39,917 bases of DNA from a virus: IMG/VR virus record IMGVR_UViG_3300042892_000806, positions 1 through 39,917 of that record. The stretch is one strand, 5' to 3'. Positions 1-8,196 of this stretch are shown here, piece after piece (position 1 is the first letter of the stretch; every line of letters begins with the position of its first letter). Under the pieces are notes generated by a model. That model made no database searches. It saw only the letters and a program-made list of their open reading frames with translations, and was not told where the DNA came from. The translations under genes and the position numbers were made by a program.

Positions 1-57
1 ATCTTGCGAATTTCGATAATAACAAAAACTATCGCCGCCAATATAAACTTGTGTCAC
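1..57 (-). CDS. Partial 5' end of a possible SGNH/GDSL-type hydrolase
   Basis: An open frame starts with GTG at 57-55 and runs off the left edge. Its GTG overlaps the TGA stop of the carbamoyltransferase as GTGA, the same four-base coupling used throughout this operon. The 19 visible residues read MTQVYIGGDSFCYYRNSQD. A short beta-strand followed by GDSF is what block I of SGNH hydrolases looks like, with Ser as nucleophile; such enzymes often remove or add acyl groups on glycans, which would fit the neighbours. With only 19 codons visible, both the start codon and the family are tentative. Confidence 0.4.
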   Translation of the reverse strand, partial: MTQVYIGGDSFCYYRNSQD

Positions 58-1538
58 GAACACACCTTAACACCATATAGCTGTTCAAATCTATCAGCGT
101 CTGCGCGGTCGTTTACCATGGGCTCACCGCGTATGTTGAGACTGGTATTTAACAGCATAGGACATCCAGTCTCGGCATACCATGCTTCCAATAGTTTTCT
201 TATGCCTGATCCATCTCTAGGCACAGTCTGTACCCGACTGGTACCGTCAACGTGAATGATTGCTGGATACTGCTCCGGGAATCTACAGTGTGCAACTACC
301 TGCATGTATCTGCTGTCACTCCAACACTTTGGCATGATAAAATAACGATCAGCTAACTCTTGCAGTATCACCGGAGCAAATGGTCTAAACTTTTGTCTGC
401 GTTTGATTGAATTCACTTGGTCTTTTATGTCACTGCCACGAGGGTCAGCCAGCAATGATCTATTGCCTAGGGCTCGCGGTCCGAATTCCGCTCGGCCAGA
501 TGCCACGCCCACAATACGATCACTGAGAAGAGCAGCCATGGCACGCTCAACAGGGTAATCACCAGGTATATCATGCCCAAGACCAGCACTAGTCCACTGA
601 ACACGACCACCGTAAGCAAGAGCGGCGGCGCCCAGGCTACTGCCAGCATCACCAGGGCAAGGCATAATCCATATGTTATTAAAGTATTCACCTAACCTCC
701 TATTGGCCAGGCAGTTTAGTGCTACCCCGCCCATGTAAACCAAGTTGTCACTCCAGCCAAAGTTTCTAGCTCGAGTCATAACTTGATGTATTAGATACTC
801 TGTGAGTTGTTGTGCTGATGCTGCAATGTCTTCATTGGTTGCACAGCCCAGGAACTCAGAGTCAAGCCCTGTGTGTAAGTTTAATTTGAATCGTAGTTCT
901 TCAGGATTGTCTAGCAGTACGTCACGCATGACTTCAGTGTACTTGGGTGTGCCCCAGCCACTCATACCCATAGTAATATATTCTTCGTCTAGTGGGTGTA
1001 GGCCAATGCGCTGAGTAATAGCAGAATAGAATAATCCAATTGAATGTGGATAACTTTGCGACCAAAGTTTTTTATATGTTGCGCGATAATTTTTATCATA
1101 CATTGCTCCCCAGATTGACACAGTATCCCATTCGCCCACAGCATCTATCACCACAACTGTGGCTATGGGATAAGGGCTTGTTTGAAACCCAGCAGCCGCA
1201 TGACACAGGTGATGATTGTAGTTTTTTATGCGTTTGCCATTGACTTGGTCGGCGCCAATCTGCTGCTCTAGTATTTGTTGTGTGGTTATTTTGTTCCACT
1301 CAATACCCTGTCCTGCATACCATTGACGCAGTTGTTTCAGCCATGGACGCTCGTAGTACGCAACAGTATCTACTCGGTTCATGTCAATTTCGTTCAGCAT
1401 GGCTGATGAAATATCAGCATCATTTTTCTTTTTTGAGTAACGTTCTGAATGGCCGGCAAACACAATCTTGCCATGCTGGTCTAGCAAGGTCAAGGCAGCG
1501 TCATGAAAACCTGCGGATATGCCTAGAGTGTATTTCAT
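54..1538 (-). CDS. NodU/CmcH-family carbamoyltransferase
   Basis: 494 residues, close to the usual length of the NodU/CmcH/TobZ family. These enzymes transfer a carbamoyl group from carbamoyl phosphate, through a carbamoyl-adenylate, to a hydroxyl of a sugar or other small molecule. The N-terminal Kae1-like domain shows GISAGFHDAA at residues 6-15, HHLCHA at 109-114 (metal-binding histidines), VIDAVGEWDT near 130-139 and GGVALNC near 270. The C-terminal YrdC-like part shows GRAEFGPRALGNRSLLADPR at 348-367 and RQKFRPFAPV at 381-390. The ATG overlaps the stop of the 33-residue gene as ATGA. Its likely acceptor is a product of the glycosyltransferases or radical SAM enzymes encoded upstream. The family call is firm; the acceptor is unknown. 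Confidence 0.93.
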   Translation of the reverse strand: MKYTLGISAGFHDAALTLLDQHGKIVFAGHSERYSKKKNDADISSAMLNEIDMNRVDTVAYYERPWLKQLRQWYAGQGIEWNKITTQQILEQQIGADQVNGKRIKNYNHHLCHAAAGFQTSPYPIATVVVIDAVGEWDTVSIWGAMYDKNYRATYKKLWSQSYPHSIGLFYSAITQRIGLHPLDEEYITMGMSGWGTPKYTEVMRDVLLDNPEELRFKLNLHTGLDSEFLGCATNEDIAASAQQLTEYLIHQVMTRARNFGWSDNLVYMGGVALNCLANRRLGEYFNNIWIMPCPGDAGSSLGAAALAYGGRVQWTSAGLGHDIPGDYPVERAMAALLSDRIVGVASGRAEFGPRALGNRSLLADPRGSDIKDQVNSIKRRQKFRPFAPVILQELADRYFIMPKCWSDSRYMQVVAHCRFPEQYPAIIHVDGTSRVQTVPRDGSGIRKLLEAWYAETGCPMLLNTSLNIRGEPMVNDRADADRFEQLYGVKVCS

Positions 1539-1636
1539 TTGTAAATGAACGGATCTCTTTTGCGTAACTCTTTTAATTTTTTACGATAACGAATCTCTAG
1601 TGTGATTCTATCCCATATGCGTTTAATCCATGTCAT
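1535..1636 (-). CDS. 33-residue basic microprotein, doubly coupled
   Basis: ATG at 1636-1634 and TGA at 1537-1535 give 33 residues beginning MTWIKRIWDRITLEIRYRKK and ending in RDPFIYK. Its ATG overlaps the TGA of the 353-residue gene, and its own TGA overlaps the ATG of the carbamoyltransferase, so it exactly fills the only gap in this part of the operon. The composition is strongly basic and amphipathic (many K/R, regularly spaced I/L/W), suggesting a single helix. It has no signal peptide and no Cys. My recollection, not checked, is that short proteins with a KRDPFIY-like ending occur in other marine T4-like phages. Its function is unknown. It could be a scaffold or nucleic-acid-binding peptide, or less likely a substrate of the radical SAM enzymes. 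Confidence 0.72.
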   Translation of the reverse strand: MTWIKRIWDRITLEIRYRKKLKELRKRDPFIYK

Positions 1637-2694
1637 TTCAGTTTCCTTATTTGCTGTTCAGCATAATCTGGATCACTCCAGCGGTATTCATATGTAGCTT
1701 CGCCCCAACTGGTGCGTATACTGTACACATCAAGATGTGCAGCCAACTGCGCCCAGACACGTTGGTAATCTTCTGTTCTAAATGTTCGCATTAGGTCAAC
1801 TTGTGCCACCTTTGGGTGACCAATGGTGAGATTTTTGTCCTCTGGATCAAACCCATTGTCCAATAACCAGGTGCGGAACTCTTGTAATTTTTTGATTTGC
1901 CAATGATATGCTCCGGGATCACGGGCCCATTCGATATCAAAGTCGCCAGCGGCTTCAGTTTGTGTACGCAGTCCTGTAGTAACAAGTTCATTAACACGCG
2001 AATCCCTACCTTCATCATTGAACACCTCCCAGTGATGTTTGCCAACTGCTTTATTTACACCCAAATAAACACCACCTAGAGTTCGGTTAATGGTTTCAAT
2101 GCCAAACAATTCGTGGTCTTCGGGCTCTAGTGCAAAACGCGGCGCATTAAGCCAGCACATGAGTTGACTGGGTCTGCGCCACTCTGGGGCATGCACAGCC
2201 TTACGCATGCTCAATACCAGGCTTTCGTACTCGTGACACAGGAGATTTAACTGACGTATGTGCCAGCGTGTGGCAGGGTCTGCACGAGTGTAGTAATTTG
2301 AAATGCCACCAGACCACCCTTGCAGGTCTTCGAAGTATCTATGTAGATTATTCATCTTTTCATGCACTACATCACCAGCTGTTAAACTGGAACCAATGAT
2401 TCCTGGCTCAATGGTATTGTCTACTGTGTAAGCATCACAATCAATACAATAACCCAAGTTGCTTCCATTAATATGACCAATACTGGCATTAATTTGCCCA
2501 CAAAGGTATTCGGCATTTCTTTCATGTTCTGTCCATCCCATCCAACAGTAATTCTTTTCTAAATGCAAATCAGTTCTAATGATATCATTTAGCGCAGCCA
2601 GCCAACGACGACTTAGATTGTTGTCTGCTACATCTATATATACAGTCAGCATACTATTGGCGCCGCGCAGGTCTATTTCAATGTGATCAAGCAA
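1633..2694 (-). CDS. Unrecognised 353-residue protein of the radical SAM operon
   Basis: I do not recognise this family. The frame opens with TTG at 2694-2692, overlapping the preceding stop, with GGTGG about ten bases upstream. The first ATG is at 2652 (MLTVYIDVADNN) but has no clear ribosome binding site, so the start is uncertain. The protein looks soluble, rich in Trp, His, Asp and Arg, with no membrane segment. A CIDCD motif lies near residue 84, and the middle is rich in Arg, Trp and His (HIRQLNLLCHEYESL, APEWRRPSQLMCW). It lacks the CX3CX2C of radical SAM enzymes. Tight coupling to the radical SAM genes upstream and the carbamoyltransferase downstream suggests a partner enzyme or accessory protein of the same pathway. 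Confidence 0.8.
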   Translation of the reverse strand: MLDHIEIDLRGANSMLTVYIDVADNNLSRRWLAALNDIIRTDLHLEKNYCWMGWTEHERNAEYLCGQINASIGHINGSNLGYCIDCDAYTVDNTIEPGIIGSSLTAGDVVHEKMNNLHRYFEDLQGWSGGISNYYTRADPATRWHIRQLNLLCHEYESLVLSMRKAVHAPEWRRPSQLMCWLNAPRFALEPEDHELFGIETINRTLGGVYLGVNKAVGKHHWEVFNDEGRDSRVNELVTTGLRTQTEAAGDFDIEWARDPGAYHWQIKKLQEFRTWLLDNGFDPEDKNLTIGHPKVAQVDLMRTFRTEDYQRVWAQLAAHLDVYSIRTSWGEATYEYRWSDPDYAEQQIRKLK

Positions 2695-3976
2695 TTTTAT
2701 TCCACCATTCTAGCACCGCTGGTCTTTGGGCAAGTATTTCTGCCATGGTGATCTTCTGTGTGCGGATGCTTTCTAATTGTAACACACGAGCCCGGCCTTT
2801 TGCAAGCCCTGCTCGATATGTATCCGGCCATTGTTCTTCAAACGTAGGACGGGTTTTTAATTGTAGCAGTACATCACGCATGGCACCTGCGGAGCGGCCT
2901 GCTAGTTCATCTATCCAAGGATCCAACAAGTGTCTAGGTAGCGCAAGTGGACTCATAATAATATCCGGTGAGAAACTGAATATCACTTTGGCTAACAGTT
3001 GTACCCCATACGTCTGTGATAACTTTTCCATTGCGCCGGTCTCGAACATGCCGGGGAGTGTGAGGGTAAAATCAAGACGCATTTGTCTGGGGTGGGTAGC
3101 ATAACGGAGTCCGTGTTCAAAATTACGACAGAACTGTTCATAATCCAATCCTGTACGAATATATTCCCCGATCTGTTCAGTTCCATCCAACGAAGCACAT
3201 ATTTGCCAATCGCGAATGTGCGCCAGGATATCATCAAATAGATCCACACCGCCGTAGCGCACACGGCTGAGATTAGTATTATATCTAGCATAAACACGTG
3301 GACCATCTCCTAATTCAATGATTCGTCGCATGTAGCGCCAGTGCTGTTCGTACATTAACGGTTCGCCACCCACCCAGTATATTTCTTCTACTCTGTGTTG
3401 TTCCACTGCTGAACTGAATTCTTCTTCGATTTGTGTGTCTTGAAATTGAGTGATCTCTCTACGCACATCCGGCTGCATCCAGGTGTTTTTGGCATTAGAC
3501 CAGTCTACCATTTGATGCTGGCGCTGTTCTGTTTCCCAACTGGAACTCAGCATGTCGCCACAGGTTCTACATTTAAAATTGCACAGGTTTGAAAAGCGAT
3601 AATCCCAGCTTACAGGCAGCATTGAGGTACGCCCATTTAGATCTGTTTTTCCAATTACATCATCATATTTGTGCTGAAAAAGATGCCAAAAGTATGTGCG
3701 ATAAACATCTGTGTTTAGCAGCTTGTCATTGCATACTTGGCATTCGGGTAAGGTTTCTCCGGCCATCATGCGTCTGCGCACACTCTGCATGTGTGGTGAA
3801 TTCCAGTGTTCTTCAAGTGTGACAGGAATGTACTCACCAGTGCCCGATTCAGTATCTATGTACTGTTTGAAGTTCTGCGCAGGTTCTCGTGATGCACAAC
3901 ACATTCGTCTTTCTGTTTGCGGACTCAGGTATGTGTGAGTCCAGGGGGCCATACACAATGTGTCAGGCTTGGTCAT
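2687..3976 (-). CDS. Radical SAM protein with N-terminal twitch/SPASM-like domain
   Basis: 429 residues. The radical SAM CX3CX2C motif is at C132, C136 and C139 in NLCNFKCRTCG and should bind the [4Fe-4S] cluster that cleaves S-adenosylmethionine. GGEP at 203-206 is the usual SAM-binding motif after the second strand. Ahead of the barrel is a cysteine domain (C8, a CC pair at 26-27, CQVC at 79-82) that looks like a SPASM or twitch auxiliary-cluster domain placed N-terminally, as in the N-twitch radical SAM family. The ATG overlaps the preceding gene by 14 bases and the stop overlaps the next gene by 8. The closest relatives in the window are the 406- and 562-residue proteins. The substrate is unknown. 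Confidence 0.9.
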   Translation of the reverse strand: MTKPDTLCMAPWTHTYLSPQTERRMCCASREPAQNFKQYIDTESGTGEYIPVTLEEHWNSPHMQSVRRRMMAGETLPECQVCNDKLLNTDVYRTYFWHLFQHKYDDVIGKTDLNGRTSMLPVSWDYRFSNLCNFKCRTCGDMLSSSWETEQRQHQMVDWSNAKNTWMQPDVRREITQFQDTQIEEEFSSAVEQHRVEEIYWVGGEPLMYEQHWRYMRRIIELGDGPRVYARYNTNLSRVRYGGVDLFDDILAHIRDWQICASLDGTEQIGEYIRTGLDYEQFCRNFEHGLRYATHPRQMRLDFTLTLPGMFETGAMEKLSQTYGVQLLAKVIFSFSPDIIMSPLALPRHLLDPWIDELAGRSAGAMRDVLLQLKTRPTFEEQWPDTYRAGLAKGRARVLQLESIRTQKITMAEILAQRPAVLEWWNKIA

Positions 3977-5183
3977 TGTTATAATTCAAAATGTCAGCTA
4001 TTTCGGGGGCTACTGTGCGTAGATTTTGTTCTCGTTTGCGATCTAAATCACGTATCTTCATGCGAGTCATGAATCCATCTGTACTTGCACCGTTATTCAT
4101 AAAGTCAATAATTCTATCAAATTCCCCACGATATTGCAACGGCACATCGGCTGTGCGTAAATGTTCAGTAATCACGACTTTAGCTGTGATAGGTAATGTG
4201 GCAATTGAAAAGTACCATGCGTCATGCATCATGTTCCAGTACACAAAGTCAAAGCGTTGTAGTGCTATCCAATTAGCCAGTTCGTCAATGTAACGCACGT
4301 TGAATATGTTTACAGTACTACAGCACTGCAAACGCAGGTTAGGCAGCTGAGTCTGCAGATATTGAAAACTTGTGATTGTGTCCAGTACCACTGCCCAGTC
4401 TGCATTGGTGCGTTGATATTCAAATCTTGCACCCACATCGTCTATTGAGAATGCCACTTCTACTGTTTTGAAATGACGCCAAATCTCTGGGCCGCGTGTG
4501 GGCCATTGTGTACCATTTGTGTTGTAGTGTATTTCAACTTGATGTGCAATGCCACGATCCACGATGCCTTGCAACATGTCAAAGTGTTCAGCAATCATAA
4601 ATGGCTCACCACCAGTGAATTCAATGTAGCGTATGTGATTCAAACACTGATCAATTTCTGCCCAAAATGATTGATTTTCTCTGGGCCATGCTCCGGCTCG
4701 TAGCATTTGATAGGGAAATGATTTCTTTTTATCCTCATCCGGATGCATGTCATTTAATTCTTCTGTGGCGAATTGACTGCTAGACCATGAACCGCAAATA
4801 CGGCATTTTAAGTTGCAGATGTTGCCCAGCTTTAAATCCAGGAACATCAAAGATTTGGCATCTTGAGTCCATTCACCCGAAATGCCCATGTGTTTCATTC
4901 TGTCTAGTGTGTGCATGCGTTTGCTGGTGCGTCCAGACCGTTCTTCCATCCAGCATTTTCTACAGGTTTGTGGTTTCTTTCCTGCCAAAAACTCTTCACG
5001 CAGTTGAGTCATTGCCTGTGAGTTTTGTATGCTTGCAAAGTCAGCTGTCAACATTGAGAACTTGTTGCCTGCGTCATCTACCAGTTCATCGTCTGCTAGA
5101 CAGCATGGGCGCACTGTGCCAATGGGCGAGGCTTCTAAAGAGACCCAGGGCAACACACAGAATTTAGGGTGCGGTATATTCAT
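3963..5183 (-). CDS. Radical SAM protein with N-terminal twitch/SPASM-like domain
   Basis: 406 residues. The CX3CX2C is C123, C127, C130 in NICNLKCRICG, and FTGGEP is at 189-194. The N-terminal auxiliary cysteines are C9 (FCVLPW), a CC pair at 27-28 and CRKC at 74-77, followed by WMEERSGRTSKR. These are the same landmarks, at nearly the same spacing, as in the 429- and 562-residue proteins, so the three form one subgroup. The ATG overlaps the upstream stop as ATGA, implying coupled translation. SPASM/twitch enzymes commonly modify peptides or sugars by hydrogen abstraction; which applies here cannot be read from the sequence. Confidence 0.9.
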   Translation of the reverse strand: MNIPHPKFCVLPWVSLEASPIGTVRPCCLADDELVDDAGNKFSMLTADFASIQNSQAMTQLREEFLAGKKPQTCRKCWMEERSGRTSKRMHTLDRMKHMGISGEWTQDAKSLMFLDLKLGNICNLKCRICGSWSSSQFATEELNDMHPDEDKKKSFPYQMLRAGAWPRENQSFWAEIDQCLNHIRYIEFTGGEPFMIAEHFDMLQGIVDRGIAHQVEIHYNTNGTQWPTRGPEIWRHFKTVEVAFSIDDVGARFEYQRTNADWAVVLDTITSFQYLQTQLPNLRLQCCSTVNIFNVRYIDELANWIALQRFDFVYWNMMHDAWYFSIATLPITAKVVITEHLRTADVPLQYRGEFDRIIDFMNNGASTDGFMTRMKIRDLDRKREQNLRTVAPEIADILNYNNDQA

Positions 5184-6868
5184 TTTAATGCTGCCAATTC
5201 TGGAATAATATCCAATATGTTTTCATTTCGTATTACGTCTAGTTTGTGAGTCTTGATCCAGAACTGATTTATTAGCTGTGTGTTGTCTATGGCCATCATA
5301 AAATTAATAGCTGATTCAAATCCCACTGTGGCTCTGTGCAAATGATCACGCGAGCGCAACCATTCTAAATGGTCCATGAATTTTTGTTTAATTTGTTGTT
5401 TGTATTTGTCCGGCGCAATGTCTATGCGATAACACACAGGATCTTGCAGGATGTTTACATTTAAATCCTGTGGTTGTAATAGGCCTTTTTCCACCCAGTC
5501 GCGATGAAAATCTGGCAGGTGCATGGCATTCATTATGCTCAAGGTAGGAGAGATATAAAAATCCACTTGGGGACATGTGGCTATCATGTCCCTGCGGTTT
5601 TGTTCTACCACAGCCCAGTCTGTACCTTTGCGTATGTATTCACCACGTGCGCCCGAATCGTCTAGACTGGCACCCACAGCCACACTCTTAAACTGTTTCC
5701 AGTATTCAAATACGCTTTTGCCTTTGAGCTCAGTGTGCGTGAAGTTTGTGTTGTATATCAATCGCACATCAAATCGTTTTCTTTTAACAAGCTCTTCTAA
5801 GATGTTGTAGTGTTCTTCCATTAAGAGTGGTTCGCCGCCTGCAAAGTAGATCTGTTCTACATAGTCCAAATGGGGTTCTAGCTGTTCCCACATGTCTGTT
5901 TCTGTGCGCCCTGCATAGTTTAGCACTGTGTTTTTTTGTTTCCAATCGCCCCCGGCCAATTTGGCTTGATCTTGATACCATTGTGAACTAAAGATATGTC
6001 CGCATGATCTACAACGCAGGTTGCATAAGTTTGAAAAACGAATATCCCAGTAAGTCATTTCAAACTGTTCTAGTGTGCCATCTTCTTGTGTGTTGTGTAC
6101 ACGATTGATTTGATGTCCATGATGTTTGTTGGCACTTTGTCTTCCGCTGAAAAATCCTGAACTTTCTTGTTCATGGCATTTGCGGCAGGTTTCATTGGCA
6201 GTACCATTCAGCATGTCCAAGCGCAATTGTCGCATGGGCGAGCCATTCCATATTTCAGCCAGTGTTTGTTGACGTGCATCGCCATATTTGGGGTGCTGTG
6301 TTGCATGACAGCAAGGATATGCTTCGCCGGTGGGCCAGGCATGCATGTGAATCCAAGGATAAATGCAAAAGTTTTTGCTTTCACTCAATAAAAATTTATC
6401 ATGCTCGCTAACGTCTTTAAGATTGATTTTGATAGGATTTGCTGATCCATATTGATATTGTTCGCTTCTGCTGTAGGGATGTTGGGCTAAATTTATACGT
6501 TCGAACGAACCCGGCACTGCTGAATGCTTTATAGGCACCGGGTCCGAGCTTTGTGAATTAATAAATTCTATTTCTTTTTCAATGTCAGGACAAGTGCTCA
6601 AAATCACAGCAAAAAAGTTGCTGATATCTTCTTCATTCAATGCAATTTGCAGATTACGCAAGATCAATCCCACAGGCCCTGTGATCTGCACATAATAATC
6701 TTTTGTGTGTAAGAACACTATGCGTTGATTTTCTGTGTATTCACTTTGATATATTGCACGAAGTTTGTGGCGCAACCATTTTGTGCTGGCGTCATAATCA
6801 TCGGTCCAGTCTGACAGATCAATTGTGGCCACAACATCGTGTTGCTGTTTTAGTTCTTCTAGGGTCAT
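5180..6868 (-). CDS. Radical SAM protein with about 160-residue N-terminal extension
   Basis: 562 residues from the ATG at 6868. I chose this over the longer frame beginning at 6883 because 6868 overlaps the previous stop as ATGA, the operon's usual arrangement. Counted from that start, the CX3CX2C is C282, C286, C289 in NLCNLRCRSCG and GGEP is at 344-347. The auxiliary cysteines are FCIYPW near 168, a CC pair near 186 and CRKC near 228-231. Residues 1-160 have no counterpart in the four sister proteins. They look like an independent alpha/beta domain (a DLSDW segment, then repeated hydrophobic helices), ending in a Ser/Gln/Tyr-rich linker. This could be a recognition domain such as a RiPP-recognition-like element, but that is only an idea. 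Confidence 0.9.
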   Translation of the reverse strand: MTLEELKQQHDVVATIDLSDWTDDYDASTKWLRHKLRAIYQSEYTENQRIVFLHTKDYYVQITGPVGLILRNLQIALNEEDISNFFAVILSTCPDIEKEIEFINSQSSDPVPIKHSAVPGSFERINLAQHPYSRSEQYQYGSANPIKINLKDVSEHDKFLLSESKNFCIYPWIHMHAWPTGEAYPCCHATQHPKYGDARQQTLAEIWNGSPMRQLRLDMLNGTANETCRKCHEQESSGFFSGRQSANKHHGHQINRVHNTQEDGTLEQFEMTYWDIRFSNLCNLRCRSCGHIFSSQWYQDQAKLAGGDWKQKNTVLNYAGRTETDMWEQLEPHLDYVEQIYFAGGEPLLMEEHYNILEELVKRKRFDVRLIYNTNFTHTELKGKSVFEYWKQFKSVAVGASLDDSGARGEYIRKGTDWAVVEQNRRDMIATCPQVDFYISPTLSIMNAMHLPDFHRDWVEKGLLQPQDLNVNILQDPVCYRIDIAPDKYKQQIKQKFMDHLEWLRSRDHLHRATVGFESAINFMMAIDNTQLINQFWIKTHKLDVIRNENILDIIPELAALK

Positions 6869-8196
6869 AATGAGTTGTACCATTCTTTTAATTCAGGAAA
6901 TGCTTGACCAAAATCTTTTGATCGGCGCTGATCGTACTGTGAGAAGAACTGTTTAAAGTCATTTAACAACTTGGGCATTTCAAATGCATCTGAGTGCGGG
7001 GTCTTTACCACATCTAAGTAATCTACCAGTCGCTGTAAATGATTACGTTCGTGTTCGTGCAAGAATTCACTTTGGCTATTTTGTGACAGCCAATTTTCTA
7101 ACACAGTTTTGTAGTGTTTTTTTAATGCTGTGGGCAGTATCAGCGGGCTTTGAAAGCTGGGAAAACGCAAGATATTTAATGTGAAACTTATGGCATCACG
7201 TCCGTATTTGATTTTCCATTGCAGTATGCATTCTAGCAATTGATCCAGTGAATCCAAGCATAGTGCATTAATGGTACACATCACATGTATGCCGCGGAAT
7301 TGCATGGAGCTCAACAAGCGTTCTACATTGTGCATCCAGTCCGCCCAGACCAACCCATCGCGTATGTATTCTGCTTGAGTGCCCACAGCTTCGTTTGAAG
7401 TGTATATGTCAATTGCCATGCCTTTTGTGCTGGCCAGCAGTCGGTCAATATCTACGTCTGTGCCTAGGTTACTGTTGATAGCCAAGCGTGTTGAACTCTT
7501 GCCTGAATTTGTTTTAAACCAGTCAATAAGTTTCCAAGTGTGCCCAGACATGAGAGGCTCGCCACCGGTAATTCTGAGCTCTTGCAGGGTACGATGCAGA
7601 TCCGACTCCCACCACTTAAAAAATGCATCAATGTATGGATTGCTTTCTCCATAATCGTAAAGCTGTGCAGAGTCATGACTATGGGTAAAGTGATTACGAC
7701 CATCGGATACCAATTGGGTATATGGTCCATTCCGTTTGATATCGCGTACCCAAGTACTGCTAAAAGCGGGATTGCAATAGCTACAAGCAAACTGACAAGT
7801 ACGGTCAAAAGCAATCTCAAGTGTACGGAGGTTGACGTCTTCAGTGAATGGCGTATTTCTAGCGTCATTTAGTGCCTCTATAGGATATATCTTACTCTTG
7901 TACACACGATCTGAAATAGCATCACGGCCCATGTCTTCAATTTTCCAGCAGTACTCGCAGCCAGTGGGACGCTCCCCTGCAATCATCTTACGACGATCTT
8001 CTTTCTTTTGTTCAGTATTGTGCAGTAGCCTAGGGTTGATGCTGACTTTATCACGGTCGATCAAATGGGCAGGCGGGTGATGACAACTTGTGGTCTGTCC
8101 ACTTCCTAACCAAATGGTTGCGTTATACCATTTTGCCGCACAAAAACTGGCCGAGAGAGGGTCTAGTACTGTGTGTTTAAATTCTAAATCATTCAT
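6865..8196 (-). CDS. Radical SAM protein, second subgroup
   Basis: 443 residues from the ATG at 8196 (MNDLEFKHTVL); the frame stays open to 8241, but 8196 gives a short 8-base overlap with the preceding gene. The CX3CX2C is C134, C138, C141 in CQFACSYCNP, with ITGGEP at 209-214. The N-terminal signature differs from the three proteins downstream: CAAKW, then a TSCHHPPAHLI block, then HNTEQKKEDRRKM and CEYCW. The same blocks occur in the 464-residue protein. The two also share a C-terminal block of the type DxRRxxDFxxxFPExKxW, so they are paralogues. The stop overlaps the next gene as ATGA. The substrate is unknown. Confidence 0.9.
   Translation of the reverse strand: MNDLEFKHTVLDPLSASFCAAKWYNATIWLGSGQTTSCHHPPAHLIDRDKVSINPRLLHNTEQKKEDRRKMIAGERPTGCEYCWKIEDMGRDAISDRVYKSKIYPIEALNDARNTPFTEDVNLRTLEIAFDRTCQFACSYCNPAFSSTWVRDIKRNGPYTQLVSDGRNHFTHSHDSAQLYDYGESNPYIDAFFKWWESDLHRTLQELRITGGEPLMSGHTWKLIDWFKTNSGKSSTRLAINSNLGTDVDIDRLLASTKGMAIDIYTSNEAVGTQAEYIRDGLVWADWMHNVERLLSSMQFRGIHVMCTINALCLDSLDQLLECILQWKIKYGRDAISFTLNILRFPSFQSPLILPTALKKHYKTVLENWLSQNSQSEFLHEHERNHLQRLVDYLDVVKTPHSDAFEMPKLLNDFKQFFSQYDQRRSKDFGQAFPELKEWYNSL

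Noticed and set aside
467-691. A hydrophobic 74-residue minus-strand frame with several membrane-like segments, like a holin
   Set aside because: It lies wholly inside the conserved GDAG...GRAEFGPRALGNRS region of the carbamoyltransferase in another frame. Shifting Ala/Gly-rich codons readily gives Leu/Val runs, and I see no independent start signal.
1535-1636. The 33-residue microprotein as a RiPP precursor for the radical SAM enzymes
   Set aside because: It has no Cys, no leader/core layout and no GG-type cleavage site, and it looks like one basic helix. Kept only as a weak possibility, not a claim.
6868-6883. Longer start for the radical SAM protein with the N-terminal extension
   Set aside because: It would add only five residues (MVQLI) and lose the ATGA coupling that the ATG at 6868 shows with the upstream stop.
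7464-7868. A 134-residue membrane-like frame inside a radical SAM gene
   Set aside because: It is a shadow of the conserved barrel-coding sequence in another frame, with no ribosome binding site or coupling to a neighbour.
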